In this document: in pieces, positions 1 to 7,345 of the stretch
Numbering within the stretch: position 1 is the stretch's first letter
Layout: the number at the start of each line of letters is the position of its first letter
Assembly: GCA_023419095.1 (NCBI GenBank)
Contig: JAEZYN010000012.1
Coordinates: forward strand, 1-20,863
DNA: 20,863 nt
Source of the DNA: Bacteroidota bacterium
GTDB lineage: Bacteria; Bacteroidota; Bacteroidia; Flavobacteriales; Weeksellaceae
Reading direction: 5' to 3'
Program-made: the position numbers and the translations under genes
Notes under the pieces: generated by a model
What the model was told of the DNA's origin: nothing
Databases searched by the model: none
What the model saw: only the letters and a program-made list of their open reading frames with translations

Positions 1-1521
1 TCCTGCCAATACAGTAGAAAGCTTAGGGAAATGTCTCGCAGGGTTTGTTGTAGGCGTCCACGATCTGAAGGTAGGACCGTTCGTAAGTGTACCTAAATTT
101 GAGATCGTAGTTGCAGTTGATGCATTATCTACCTCCTCCCAAGTGTAAGTCATCGGGTCGCCTTCCGCATCTGTAGCCTGAGCTGTAAGAACGAAAGCAG
201 TACTTTTCGGGATCGTAACGTCTGGCAATGCCGTAATTACAGGTGGGTTGTTTGCCACTGCAGTTTCGATATCGCAAGTCTTATTTGTAAGGTTTGTCTG
301 AACCTGAACGATCGAATTGATGTGGAAATAAGGATCAGAATGCGGCTGAACATCAGTTGCTCCCGTAATACCGGCATAACCCATAATCGTAGATCCTGAT
401 CCTGGTTCCACGTTCTGGCCAGTACCTTCAAGGCTCATAGAGAATGTGTGGTTTGCACCGATCTGGTGACCAATTTCGTGAGCTACATAGTCGATATCGA
501 AGTTATCACCCTGAGGGATACCGTCTGCAGGTGAAGTAATACCGGAACCTTTACCGTTTCCTGTAGGAACACCAGAAGAGTTCATTGGCGGGCTAATGCA
601 TACGCAACCGATACAACCTGCGTTTCCACCACCTCCGGATGCACCGAACATGTGTCCGATATCGTAGTTAGCTTCGCCTGCAACAGCTGTGATCGCTTTT
701 TGTGCAGCAAGATTCCAGCTGCTCAAACTTGTGGAATATGGATCAGTATTAGGATCAGTATAGATAAGCGCAGGGAAATCCTGAAGGATCAGACGCAAAC
801 CAAAATCCATTTCAAAGATACCGTTACATCTTGTGATCGTAGCATTGATAGCGGCCAACGCACCGGAAACACCTCCGTGGAAGATCGTATATTCACCGTT
901 GGTAGTCATCGCCAAACGCATTGTGCGGAATTTCTTGTCAGAAGCCTTGTTGAAATCAGCTGGATTGTTAGTGAACGTCTTTCCGCTCATGTACATCTTA
1001 TCCATCTGAGCTTTAGACAATGGAGTTTCGCTGGTAGAGCAAACAAATGCTTTGTCACCATCTGTCTTGTTTGATTTTGGCAACACACCGTAAACAGACT
1101 TTTCCTTGTTCTGCGGCTCTACAAACTCGTAAACACCGTTTCGTACGATCATAGACTGGAAGTCATTCGGCGCCACGCTGAAGCGTACAAAAGCGGTAGG
1201 ATCATCAATACCCTGACCGATGTAAGACCCTAACTGGTAGCGGTCAGCCAATGATTTCACCACTACCGGCGCACTGTAAACCGCAAAACGTTCGATTTTG
1301 CCGTTAAGCGTAGGTAGCTTTATCTCAACGGGTACAGCATTGCGTCCAGTTTCCTGCGCGTTTGCCAATTGGGCTCTCATCGCATTGAGATCAAGCGAAT
1401 AATAACTTTTGACGTTGGACGTCGTTCGGATTTTCTCACCCTGCATAGACGTCGGACTCCATTGTGCTAATGCAGCCGTGGACATCAATCCGCAAAGTAA
1501 AGAGGTAAAAATTCTCTTCAT
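1..1521 (-). CDS. Secreted zinc metalloprotease, reprolysin-like (metzincin), C-terminus outside window
   Basis: Partial gene: 507 codons are visible from the ATG at 1519-1521 and the frame is open to the left edge. Residues 1-19 form a signal peptide (MKRIFTSLLCGLMSTAALA). The zinc site HEIGHQIGANH lies at residues 348-358, so the three ligands are H348, H352 and H358 and the catalytic base is E349. A Met-turn (STIMGYAG) follows with Met380. Motif and turn together define a metzincin, closest to the reprolysin-like (M12B-type) group of flavobacterial secreted proteases. After about residue 410 the sequence (NNPPVITALPDVTIP, then DAEGDPMTYTW) looks like an Ig/PKD- or cadherin-like beta domain. 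Family members of this kind often end in a type IX secretion sorting domain; that part is not in the window, so the secretion route is inferred. Expected role: extracellular protein degradation. Confidence 0.9.
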   Translation of the reverse strand, partial: MKRIFTSLLCGLMSTAALAQWSPTSMQGEKIRTTSNVKSYYSLDLNAMRAQLANAQETGRNAVPVEIKLPTLNGKIERFAVYSAPVVVKSLADRYQLGSYIGQGIDDPTAFVRFSVAPNDFQSMIVRNGVYEFVEPQNKEKSVYGVLPKSNKTDGDKAFVCSTSETPLSKAQMDKMYMSGKTFTNNPADFNKASDKKFRTMRLAMTTNGEYTIFHGGVSGALAAINATITRCNGIFEMDFGLRLILQDFPALIYTDPNTDPYSTSLSSWNLAAQKAITAVAGEANYDIGHMFGASGGGGNAGCIGCVCISPPMNSSGVPTGNGKGSGITSPADGIPQGDNFDIDYVAHEIGHQIGANHTFSMSLEGTGQNVEPGSGSTIMGYAGITGATDVQPHSDPYFHINSIVQVQTNLTNKTCDIETAVANNPPVITALPDVTIPKSTAFVLTAQATDAEGDPMTYTWEEVDNASTATTISNLGTLTNGPTFRSWTPTTNPARHFPKLSTVLAG

Positions 1522-1549
1522 AAGACTAAAATTAATTTTAATAATTAGT

Positions 1550-1580
1550 CAAAAGTATATTTTTTTTCTACGCTGTCAAA
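1550..1580 (-). promoter_or_regulatory. Bacteroidetes-type promoter of the metalloprotease gene
   Basis: Read on the minus strand, TTTG (1580-1577) is followed after 19 bases by TACTTTTG (1557-1550), which fits the Bacteroidetes sigma-ABfr consensus TTTG-N19-22-TAnnTTTG. Transcription would start near 1543, giving a leader of about 20 bases before the ATG at 1521. The upstream DNA to about 1700 is very AT-rich, which could help promoter activity. Confidence 0.7.
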
Positions 1581-1773
1581 ATAAAAAATGCACAAATTCG
1601 CGCTTCACGCCAAAGTATTAACATTTAAATATTAAATTAATTATGCAATTAAAAATATATTATTAGATTTTGTATTGAATATTTAATTGAAATAAAAATA
1701 TTAACAGAACTTTCGCCGATTTTCCTCCAATAAATTATGGGAAATTATTCTTTGCATACGATTTTAATGTTAC

Positions 1774-2433
1774 CTAAAAACTGTATGCAATGTTCCAAGA
1801 AAAACCTACGTTAAATTTAGAAGAACTGCGCCCGAAACCAGGTACAATCATAGGTTGAATATCCTCTTGGGTAGAGGAAAAAAGTAAGTAGCGCGGCTGA
1901 ACATTGACATCGATGTAAAAAGACGATTCAAAAAGCTGGATGCGGCCGCCAACCGTTCCTTCGAGCCACACTGAACTTTGGGAAGAAGCCGGAAAAGATG
2001 CGGAAGTATCGCTGCCGCCATAGCCGCGAACGGGAACTGCATAATACTCCTGGTTATAAAAAGAAGCTGCAGCCTTTGCGCCGCCATAAAAACCATTCAA
2101 TGCATTTTCACGGTCCTGTGCGAGCATATAGAAAGCGCCTAATTTCAGAAATGGCCCGTTAGCAACAGCGTCGTAACCATTTTTCTGGTATATATTCTTT
2201 TCAAATCCCACGTCAGCCACCGCATGAATATTGCGCGAAACGCGCGAGGACACAAATCCCTGAAAAACCTTACGGTCTCCGAAAGCGGCCAGACCGCCGT
2301 TCAACACATCAATCCCGACCATAAAATTGGGTTCATACTTCCACTTTGCCGCTAATGTATCCTGCTGCTGCTGTGCCGATGAAAAAGCCAGAAGCAAGCT
2401 AAAAAAGAAGGAAAAAATGAGTTTTTGATTCAT
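1774..2433 (-). CDS. DUF6048 family protein, probable outer-membrane beta-barrel-like protein
   Basis: 219 residues. A signal peptide ends near residue 20 (MNQKLIFSFFFSLLLAFSSA, then QQQQD). The rest alternates short polar and aromatic/hydrophobic segments with many Gly and Tyr residues and finishes with NVGFSWNIAYSF, a C-terminal aromatic residue as in many outer-membrane barrels. I recognise it as DUF6048, which in flavobacteria sits next to DUF6452 and rlmD. Its start overlaps the end of the upstream DUF6452 gene by 35 bases, so the two are likely translationally coupled. Function is unknown; a barrel in the outer membrane is inference from the sequence pattern only. Confidence 0.75.
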   Translation of the reverse strand: MNQKLIFSFFFSLLLAFSSAQQQQDTLAAKWKYEPNFMVGIDVLNGGLAAFGDRKVFQGFVSSRVSRNIHAVADVGFEKNIYQKNGYDAVANGPFLKLGAFYMLAQDRENALNGFYGGAKAAASFYNQEYYAVPVRGYGGSDTSASFPASSQSSVWLEGTVGGRIQLFESSFYIDVNVQPRYLLFSSTQEDIQPMIVPGFGRSSSKFNVGFSWNIAYSF

Positions 2434-2878
2434 CGGTGATGCTCGTTTGGTTCTGTTCGGTACCTATTATTTCGTTCGCCACTTCGGTCTGCGCACTCAC
2501 ATTTTCGTACAAGCGTTTGATGCCGCAAGCGGGTGACACGTATTCGGATTTGGTGGTATATTCAAACTTAATTTGAGAATTCACTGTAGCCCGGGAAAGG
2601 CCTGCATATATCGTCGTGGAAATGGCATCATCTACACGAAGCGGAATCAGCACGGAGTCGGTTTTCACTGTTGCCGCAATCACCGAAACCGGCCCGTTGC
2701 CGTAATCTACATTGACGAAAAGCGAATCCAGCGTCCGGAGTTTTCCGGTAGATTTTGTTTTAAATTTAAGCTTCATGCGGGGCGTGGCTTCGCCGCTCAG
2801 GCAAATATCGTCGTCACTTCCGCATGAGAGCACCGAAAACATTAAAACCACAATCAGCAGGAAACGAAGCTTTTTCAT
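2399..2878 (-). CDS. DUF6452 family lipoprotein
   Basis: 159 residues. A lipoprotein signal is seen at the N-terminus, with Cys19 in the lipobox VLSC followed by GSDDD; acidic residues just after the lipidated Cys are compatible with surface export in Bacteroidetes. Two further Cys (in DDICLSGEATPR and in PACGIKRLYE) could form a disulfide in the mature protein. The sequence matches what is known as DUF6452. It starts 14 bases after the stop of rlmD and overlaps DUF6048 by 35 bases, so rlmD-DUF6452-DUF6048 read as one transcript. Function unknown. The last 20-25 residues (Gln/Thr/Ser-rich, ending HFFLLF) lie in the overlap and look poorly conserved. Confidence 0.75.
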   Translation of the reverse strand: MKKLRFLLIVVLMFSVLSCGSDDDICLSGEATPRMKLKFKTKSTGKLRTLDSLFVNVDYGNGPVSVIAATVKTDSVLIPLRVDDAISTTIYAGLSRATVNSQIKFEYTTKSEYVSPACGIKRLYENVSAQTEVANEIIGTEQNQTSITDESKTHFFLLF

Positions 2879-2892
2879 TCGTCAAATTTAAC

Positions 2893-4302
2893 TTAAATCT
2901 TTACTAAAAGCGCGATATTTTCCACATGATGCGTCTGCGGAAACATATCTACCGGTAATATTTTCACTAAACGGTAATGATCTTTCATCAGCGCCATATC
3001 GCGCGCCTGTGTAGCCGAATTGCAGCTCACATAAACGATCTTTTCAGGCGCAAGATTCAAAATCTGCTCTACAACTTTCTGATGCATTCCGTCGCGTGGC
3101 GGATCTGTTATAAGCACATTGGCTTTCGGGTGATTGGCGAGGAATTCATCATTAAAGATATCCTTCATGTCCCCGCAGTAGAAAGTGCAGTTATCCAGAC
3201 CGTTCAGTTTAGCGTGCTCTTTCGCCGCATTGATGGCTTCCTGCACAGACTCAATACCGATCACCTGTTTAGCTTTTCTGGCCACATATTGTGCGATGGT
3301 TCCGGTACCGGTGTAAAGATCGTAAACCACCTCATCACCTTGCAGATCAGCAAAATCCAGCGTCTTGCGGTAAAGCTCAAGTGCCTGTTTATAATTCGTC
3401 TGGAAAAACGATTTCGGGCCGATTTTGAACTGCAAGCCATCCATTTCTTCCATCAGAAAACCGTCTCCAAAGTAGGTTACGACATGCTGATCGTAAATGG
3501 AATCATTTTGTTTTGAATTGATGCAGTAAACCAATGTTTTGATTTGCGGAAACTCTTTAAGCAAAAAATCGAAAAGCTTCACGCGGTCTTCCTGCTGATC
3601 ACGGAAAAGCTGGAACAAAACCATCCACTCACCTTTAGAATTTTGTCTAAGCATCAGCGTACGCAGAAAGCCGGTCTGTTCTTTAACATCAAAAAATTCG
3701 AGACCGTTTGCTACCGAATATTGGTTTACGGCAAGCCGGATAAAGTTGCTCGGGTCTTCCTGCAGCCAGCACTCTTTTAAATCTAAAATCTTGCTCCACA
3801 TACCCGGAATATGGAAGCCCAGCGCATCGCGGTTGCCAAAATTCTCTTCAGAACTTATTTCGTATTGGGTCAGCCAGCGCGAGTTTGAAAATGAAAACTC
3901 CATTTTGTTGCGGTAAAAATACTGCTCGCCGCTGCCGAGAATGGGCAAAGTTTCAAAATTTTCAAAACCGCCGATCCTTTTAATGTGATTGAAAACTTCG
4001 TCCTGTTTGATATCAAGCTGCTTTTCATAGGACAAATTCTGCCACTTGCAGCCGCCGCAAACGCCAAAATGCACACATCGCGGCTCTACACGGTGTGGCG
4101 ACTTTTCTACAATCTTGATGGCTTCTGCCTCGAAATATTTTGATTTAGATTTTTTCACGCGCGCGTTTACGGTATCACCGGGCACTGCGCCCGTAATCAA
4201 TACCGTTTTTCCTTCATCCGTTCTGCCAATGGCAACGCCTTTGGCGCCGGCACCATGCATTTTGATGTTCTCGAGAACTATGTTTTTTTTGTTTTTCCGC
4301 AT
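2893..4302 (-). CDS. rlmD: 23S rRNA (uracil-C5)-methyltransferase, RlmD/TrmA family
   Basis: 469 residues. An N-terminal TRAM RNA-binding domain (about 1-65) is followed by an iron-sulfur cluster site with Cys76, Cys82 and Cys85 (CVHFGVCGGC), the fourth ligand probably Cys178 in LKECW. The C-terminal Rossmann methyltransferase holds FFQTN (299-303), the S-adenosylmethionine loop DLYTGTGTIA (328-337), DPPRDG (400-405) and the catalytic Cys427 in VYVSCNSATQARD. This is the complete RlmD set; the expected reaction is methylation of a uridine at C5 in 23S rRNA (U1939 in E. coli numbering). Bacteroidetes have several TrmA-family paralogues (RlmC, RlmD, TrmA-like), so the exact target base is less sure than the family. 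It heads the operon with DUF6452 and DUF6048. Confidence 0.92.
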   Translation of the reverse strand: MRKNKKNIVLENIKMHGAGAKGVAIGRTDEGKTVLITGAVPGDTVNARVKKSKSKYFEAEAIKIVEKSPHRVEPRCVHFGVCGGCKWQNLSYEKQLDIKQDEVFNHIKRIGGFENFETLPILGSGEQYFYRNKMEFSFSNSRWLTQYEISSEENFGNRDALGFHIPGMWSKILDLKECWLQEDPSNFIRLAVNQYSVANGLEFFDVKEQTGFLRTLMLRQNSKGEWMVLFQLFRDQQEDRVKLFDFLLKEFPQIKTLVYCINSKQNDSIYDQHVVTYFGDGFLMEEMDGLQFKIGPKSFFQTNYKQALELYRKTLDFADLQGDEVVYDLYTGTGTIAQYVARKAKQVIGIESVQEAINAAKEHAKLNGLDNCTFYCGDMKDIFNDEFLANHPKANVLITDPPRDGMHQKVVEQILNLAPEKIVYVSCNSATQARDMALMKDHYRLVKILPVDMFPQTHHVENIALLVKI

Positions 4303-4320
4303 CTAATAATAAAATGAGCA

Positions 4321-4328
4321 CAAAAGTA
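4321..4328 (-). promoter_or_regulatory. Putative -7 element upstream of rlmD
   Basis: The minus strand reads TACTTTTG, a full match to TAnnTTTG, 18 bases before the rlmD ATG; it would give a leader of about 12 bases. I see no convincing TTTG at the -33 position, so this rests on one element. Confidence 0.4.
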
Positions 4329-4463
4329 AGGCTTTAAAATAAAAGCGTTCGGTTTTTTTAAGGTAGCGTTTTCCGTTTCTAGAAAAGTCACGGATACGGT
4401 ATGAATTTTTTGCGCCTGCAAAACTATGATGTAGATTAATAGTGTTGGCCATAAAATAATGTG

Positions 4464-4763
4464 TTACTGCACAACAAATTTGTCCCGTTTCAGCAGGTAA
4501 TAAAGTCCGGCAAAGCATCCTGTCAGCAGAAATGAAAGTGTCCACAAATAGCGCGAGTGCAGGTTATTTTTAAAGACATCAATGATGAGTGTAACCACCG
4601 TGACGAAACTGCACAATACGGCCAAATAAGTCAGAAAGCCGCCTGCCTCAGACGGAATTCCAAGGGGAGCGACATCAAAAGTTACTGTGATAAAGGTGAA
4701 AATAAGGCCAAACAGTGCGACCGGAATCAAAACATTTTTGGAAATCAATAGAGGTGAATTCAT
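4464..4763 (-). CDS. Small integral membrane protein, hypothetical
   Basis: 99 residues with three clear hydrophobic spans: about 11-30, 42-64 and 72-91, ending in a charged tail (LKRDKFVVQ). I do not recognise a family. It has an ATG start and sits 66 bases after the stop of the thioredoxin-like lipoprotein gene, with a terminator between, so it may have its own promoter or depend on read-through. I see no good TAnnTTTG box in front of it. The 160 bases between its stop and rlmD hold nothing I can name apart from the rlmD promoter element. Function unknown. Confidence 0.7.
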   Translation of the reverse strand: MNSPLLISKNVLIPVALFGLIFTFITVTFDVAPLGIPSEAGGFLTYLAVLCSFVTVVTLIIDVFKNNLHSRYLWTLSFLLTGCFAGLYYLLKRDKFVVQ

Positions 4764-4781
4764 GGTGGTATTATTAAAATT

Positions 4782-4806
4782 AAAAAAACCTGCCGCATGC
4801 GACAGG
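4782..4806 (-). terminator. Rho-independent terminator after the thioredoxin-like lipoprotein gene
   Basis: On the minus strand the hairpin CCTGTCGCATGCGGCAGG (one T-G wobble pair) at 4806-4789 is followed by seven T residues (4788-4782). It begins 24 bases after the stop of the upstream gene at 4830. Confidence 0.75.
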
Positions 4807-4829
4807 TCAATATAAATTACGTGTAATTT

Positions 4830-6344
4830 TTATTTTGTGCCCGCAGAATCGGCATCTGCGTCCGGCGTCAGAAATTCGTTTTCCAACTGAATTTGCGGCT
4901 CCTGCACTACCGGCGCTTTCAGGCCTGTGACCTTATCAAGTGCAGTGATCAGATCCGGATCGCCCAGATTAAAGAAAAAGCGGCTGGCGATCTTACCGTT
5001 TTTGTCAATTAAGATGAAAGAAGGCATTTTGAAACCGTAAATTCCGTAATCTTTTGCCACGTCAGATTTCAGACCGTTTTCGCCGTAGACATTAGTCGCT
5101 TTGATGCCGTTAAGCATTGCTTTGCTGGTTTTGGTAAACTGGTCTTTGGTATCGTCCAGATTGACGAAAGTAAAATCAAGTTTAGACTGATAGAACTTCG
5201 CTACTTCCTGCAGCACAGGCACTGTTCCTTCAGCGATGTAAGGATTCCACGAAGCGTAAAACATTACAAGTGTCGGTTTGGCTTTCTTGTCGGATAACTT
5301 CAAAGTGCTTCCGTCGGCTTTTACCAACTTCGGAGCCGGTGCTGCTTCACCGATTTTCGGACCGGCAATCACAAACTGGATTTTTTCAAGGTCTTTTTTA
5401 ATTCCGGAATCTTTGATTTTGTCTTTAATGATAGCCGAAAGTTTGGCGGCGTTTTCAGACGAAACTCCAGGTGCGATGTCGCTGCTCGTAAGTACAAAAG
5501 CAAGCAAATAATCTTTCGTGAGCTGATCGATGTCTTTCTTTGTATCTAAAAATTTGGCGAAAATCTCCGATGAAAGCGGCTCACCCGTTCCACGGTTGGT
5601 CTCCGCAAATTTTTGAAAGTCAGGACTCAGTCTGGCCAGCAGATAATTTCGATAAAGCGGCTGACTTTTCAACATTCTTTTGTGATCTTTAGCCAGATCA
5701 TCTTCCGCATCACGGAAAGCTTTTGAAGCTTTGTAAGACGGATTTTGTGTCGCCTGTGGGTGACTGCTTTCATATTGGTTCATAAGCCCCAGAACGCTGG
5801 CATTCAGCTCGTCTTTTTTCCATTTCAGTACTTCAGAATCGGCGGAAGTCTGTTTTGCCGCCGCGTCGATCTGTTTTTCAAGATCTGCATGTATTTTTTT
5901 CACCGAAGTAAGGAAATCAGCTTCTTTTTTTGTCACCAGTTCGCCTACATTCAGCTTCGAAGTATAGTTTTGGATAGACTTCTGCACTTCACGAAGAAAA
6001 TCATTATTGTTTTTTGCATCGCCTGTGATGGTAAACTGATTCGGAAAGTTGGCTGCAGTACCAGAAATATTCAGTTCTTGCCCGCCTTTCAGATAAATCA
6101 TGGCAGTTTTTCCGGCGTATGTCATCACATACATTCCGTCTTTCGGTGCTTCAAAACTTCCGGAAAAACTTCCTTTGCTGTCAACGCCCAAGTTTACCAA
6201 AGGCAGTGTAGCAATGCCGGATGCTTCGATAAATTCAATTCTTTCCAAAGGTGAGCCACCGGCAAAATTACCCTTTACCTCCACTTTTTTCGAACACGAC
6301 ATCGCGAAGAAAGCCGCGAAGAGCATTAAAAAATATTTGTTCAT
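4830..6344 (-). CDS. Lipoprotein with TlpA/thioredoxin-like domain lacking the CxxC active site
   Basis: 504 residues. A lipoprotein signal ends at Cys17 (FFAMSC). Residues 20-115 form a beta-rich N-terminal domain with DUF4369-like character (FAGGSPLERIEF, then GQELNISGTA), 115-325 are mainly helical and rich in Lys and Asp, and 328-475 are a TlpA/AhpC-like thioredoxin fold: GEAAPAPKL, TLVMFYASWNPYI, then the cis-proline KMPSFILID (Pro441). Where active members have WCxPC this protein has W366-N-P-Y-I370, and the lipidated Cys17 is the only cysteine in the whole protein. It therefore cannot do thiol-disulfide exchange by itself and probably serves as a binding or scaffold protein in the envelope. 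The C-terminal tail is acidic and Asp/Glu-rich. Single gene with its own terminator. Confidence 0.85.
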   Translation of the reverse strand: MNKYFLMLFAAFFAMSCSKKVEVKGNFAGGSPLERIEFIEASGIATLPLVNLGVDSKGSFSGSFEAPKDGMYVMTYAGKTAMIYLKGGQELNISGTAANFPNQFTITGDAKNNNDFLREVQKSIQNYTSKLNVGELVTKKEADFLTSVKKIHADLEKQIDAAAKQTSADSEVLKWKKDELNASVLGLMNQYESSHPQATQNPSYKASKAFRDAEDDLAKDHKRMLKSQPLYRNYLLARLSPDFQKFAETNRGTGEPLSSEIFAKFLDTKKDIDQLTKDYLLAFVLTSSDIAPGVSSENAAKLSAIIKDKIKDSGIKKDLEKIQFVIAGPKIGEAAPAPKLVKADGSTLKLSDKKAKPTLVMFYASWNPYIAEGTVPVLQEVAKFYQSKLDFTFVNLDDTKDQFTKTSKAMLNGIKATNVYGENGLKSDVAKDYGIYGFKMPSFILIDKNGKIASRFFFNLGDPDLITALDKVTGLKAPVVQEPQIQLENEFLTPDADADSAGTK

Positions 6345-6370
6345 TCTTAAATTTTAAGATTTTATTCCCA

Positions 6371-6378
6371 CAAAAATA
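6371..6378 (-). promoter_or_regulatory. Putative -7 element of the thioredoxin-like lipoprotein gene
   Basis: The minus strand reads TATTTTTG, matching TAnnTTTG, 26 bases upstream of the ATG at 6344. The -33 element is not convincing. The 212-base gap to 6556 otherwise holds only the sdh terminator and AT-rich DNA. Confidence 0.4.
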
Positions 6379-6505
6379 AACTTTAATAGCGACTGATAAA
6401 AGTTTCGCTGATTTTTTGTTAAAGTTTAACAGCTGTGCCAGGTTTGATTAATGATATTTTAAATATTTAATTAAAACAATTACGCTTCACCTGCACTATT
6501 TAAAT

Positions 6506-6537
6506 AAAAAAATCCGTCTCCAGATTCTGAAGACGGA
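6506..6537 (-). terminator. Rho-independent terminator of the sdhCAB operon
   Basis: The minus strand folds as TCCGTCT-T-CAG-AAT-CTG-G-AGACGGA (6537-6513): a 7 bp outer stem, a T-G wobble, a 3 bp inner stem and a 3-base loop, followed by seven T residues (6512-6506). It begins 19 bases after the sdhB stop. Confidence 0.85.
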
Positions 6538-6556
6538 CTTTAGGTCTTAAAGTATT

Positions 6557-7324
6557 TTATCCGCGGTCTAGATGCGCCGACATATACTCGCGGTTCATGC
6601 GGGCGATGTTTTCAAGGGAAATCCCTTTTGGACATTCAACCTCACAGGCACCGATGTTCGAGCAGTTTCCGAAACCTTCCTCGTCCATGGCTTTCACCAT
6701 GTTCAGAACTCTTCTCTTCGCTTCCACACGGCCTTGCGGCAACAGTGCGTACTGAGAAACCTTGGCGCCTACGAAAAGCATTGCAGAACCGTTCTTACAT
6801 GTCGCTACACAGGCTCCGCAAGAGATACACGCCGCTGCATCCATGGCTTTGTCAGCATCTTCTTTCGGTACCGGAATTGCGTTAGCGTCAAGTGTGTTAC
6901 CGGAGGTGTTCACGGAAATAAAGCCGCCGGCAGCCATGATACGGTCAAACGCGCTTCTGTCTACCACTAAATCTTTGATTACGGGGAAAGCGGCGCTTCT
7001 CCACGGCTCGATGTGGATGGTTTCGCCATCTTTGAACATACGCATGTGCAGCTGGCAGGTCGTGATGCCGGTATCAGGTCCGTGCGCACGGCCATTGATG
7101 TAAAGCGAGCACATTCCACAGATTCCCTCACGGCAATCGTGGTCAAATGCAATAGGTTCTATCCCTTCGTTGATCAGGTTTTCATTGAGCATGTCGAGCA
7201 TCTCAAGAAAAGAAGAATCGGTAGACACGTCCGAGATCTTATAAGTCTCAAACTGTCCTTTTGATTTATTGTTTTTCTGTCTCCAAATTTTCAGAGTCAG
7301 GTTTAATCCTTTTTTTGCACTCAT
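6557..7324 (-). CDS. sdhB: Succinate dehydrogenase/fumarate reductase iron-sulfur subunit
   Basis: 255 residues. It passes electrons between the flavoprotein and the membrane haem subunit. The [2Fe-2S] ferredoxin domain has Cys64, Cys69, Cys72 (CREGICGMC) and Cys90. The C-terminal helical domain carries CISCGACVATC (166-176) and CSNIGACEVECP (221-232), the ligands of the [4Fe-4S] and [3Fe-4S] clusters. Length and motifs are typical of the Bacteroidetes/epsilon-proteobacterial type B enzyme. It is the last gene of sdhC-sdhA-sdhB, 21 bases after sdhA, and is followed by a strong terminator. In an aerobic flavobacterium the expected direction is succinate oxidation with menaquinone as acceptor; direction and quinone are inferred from the family. 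Confidence 0.96.
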   Translation of the reverse strand: MSAKKGLNLTLKIWRQKNNKSKGQFETYKISDVSTDSSFLEMLDMLNENLINEGIEPIAFDHDCREGICGMCSLYINGRAHGPDTGITTCQLHMRMFKDGETIHIEPWRSAAFPVIKDLVVDRSAFDRIMAAGGFISVNTSGNTLDANAIPVPKEDADKAMDAAACISCGACVATCKNGSAMLFVGAKVSQYALLPQGRVEAKRRVLNMVKAMDEEGFGNCSNIGACEVECPKGISLENIARMNREYMSAHLDRG

Positions 7325-7345
7325 TTTATATTAAATTTTTGGAGA

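Noticed and set aside
652..1074. 140-codon plus-strand frame opposite the metalloprotease
   Set aside because: It lies wholly antisense to a gene with clear family motifs and its sequence is Cys/Arg/Ser-rich in shadow fashion.
1522..1773. Very AT-rich intergenic DNA searched for a small RNA or origin-like repeats
   Set aside because: Apart from the protease promoter it shows only A/T runs, with no stable hairpin or repeated box.
2883..2890. TAAATTTG (minus strand) as a promoter for DUF6452
   Set aside because: It is only five bases before the ATG, so transcription would begin at or inside the start codon, and no -33 element is present; co-transcription with rlmD fits better.
4303..4545. 80-codon minus-strand frame between rlmD and the small membrane protein
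   Set aside because: It overlaps the better supported membrane protein in another frame and has no family-like sequence.
4814..4829. Near-palindrome AAATTACGTGTAATTT after the thioredoxin-like lipoprotein gene
   Set aside because: AT-rich with a very short loop; the GC-rich hairpin next to it is the clear terminator, and there is no sign of an operator.
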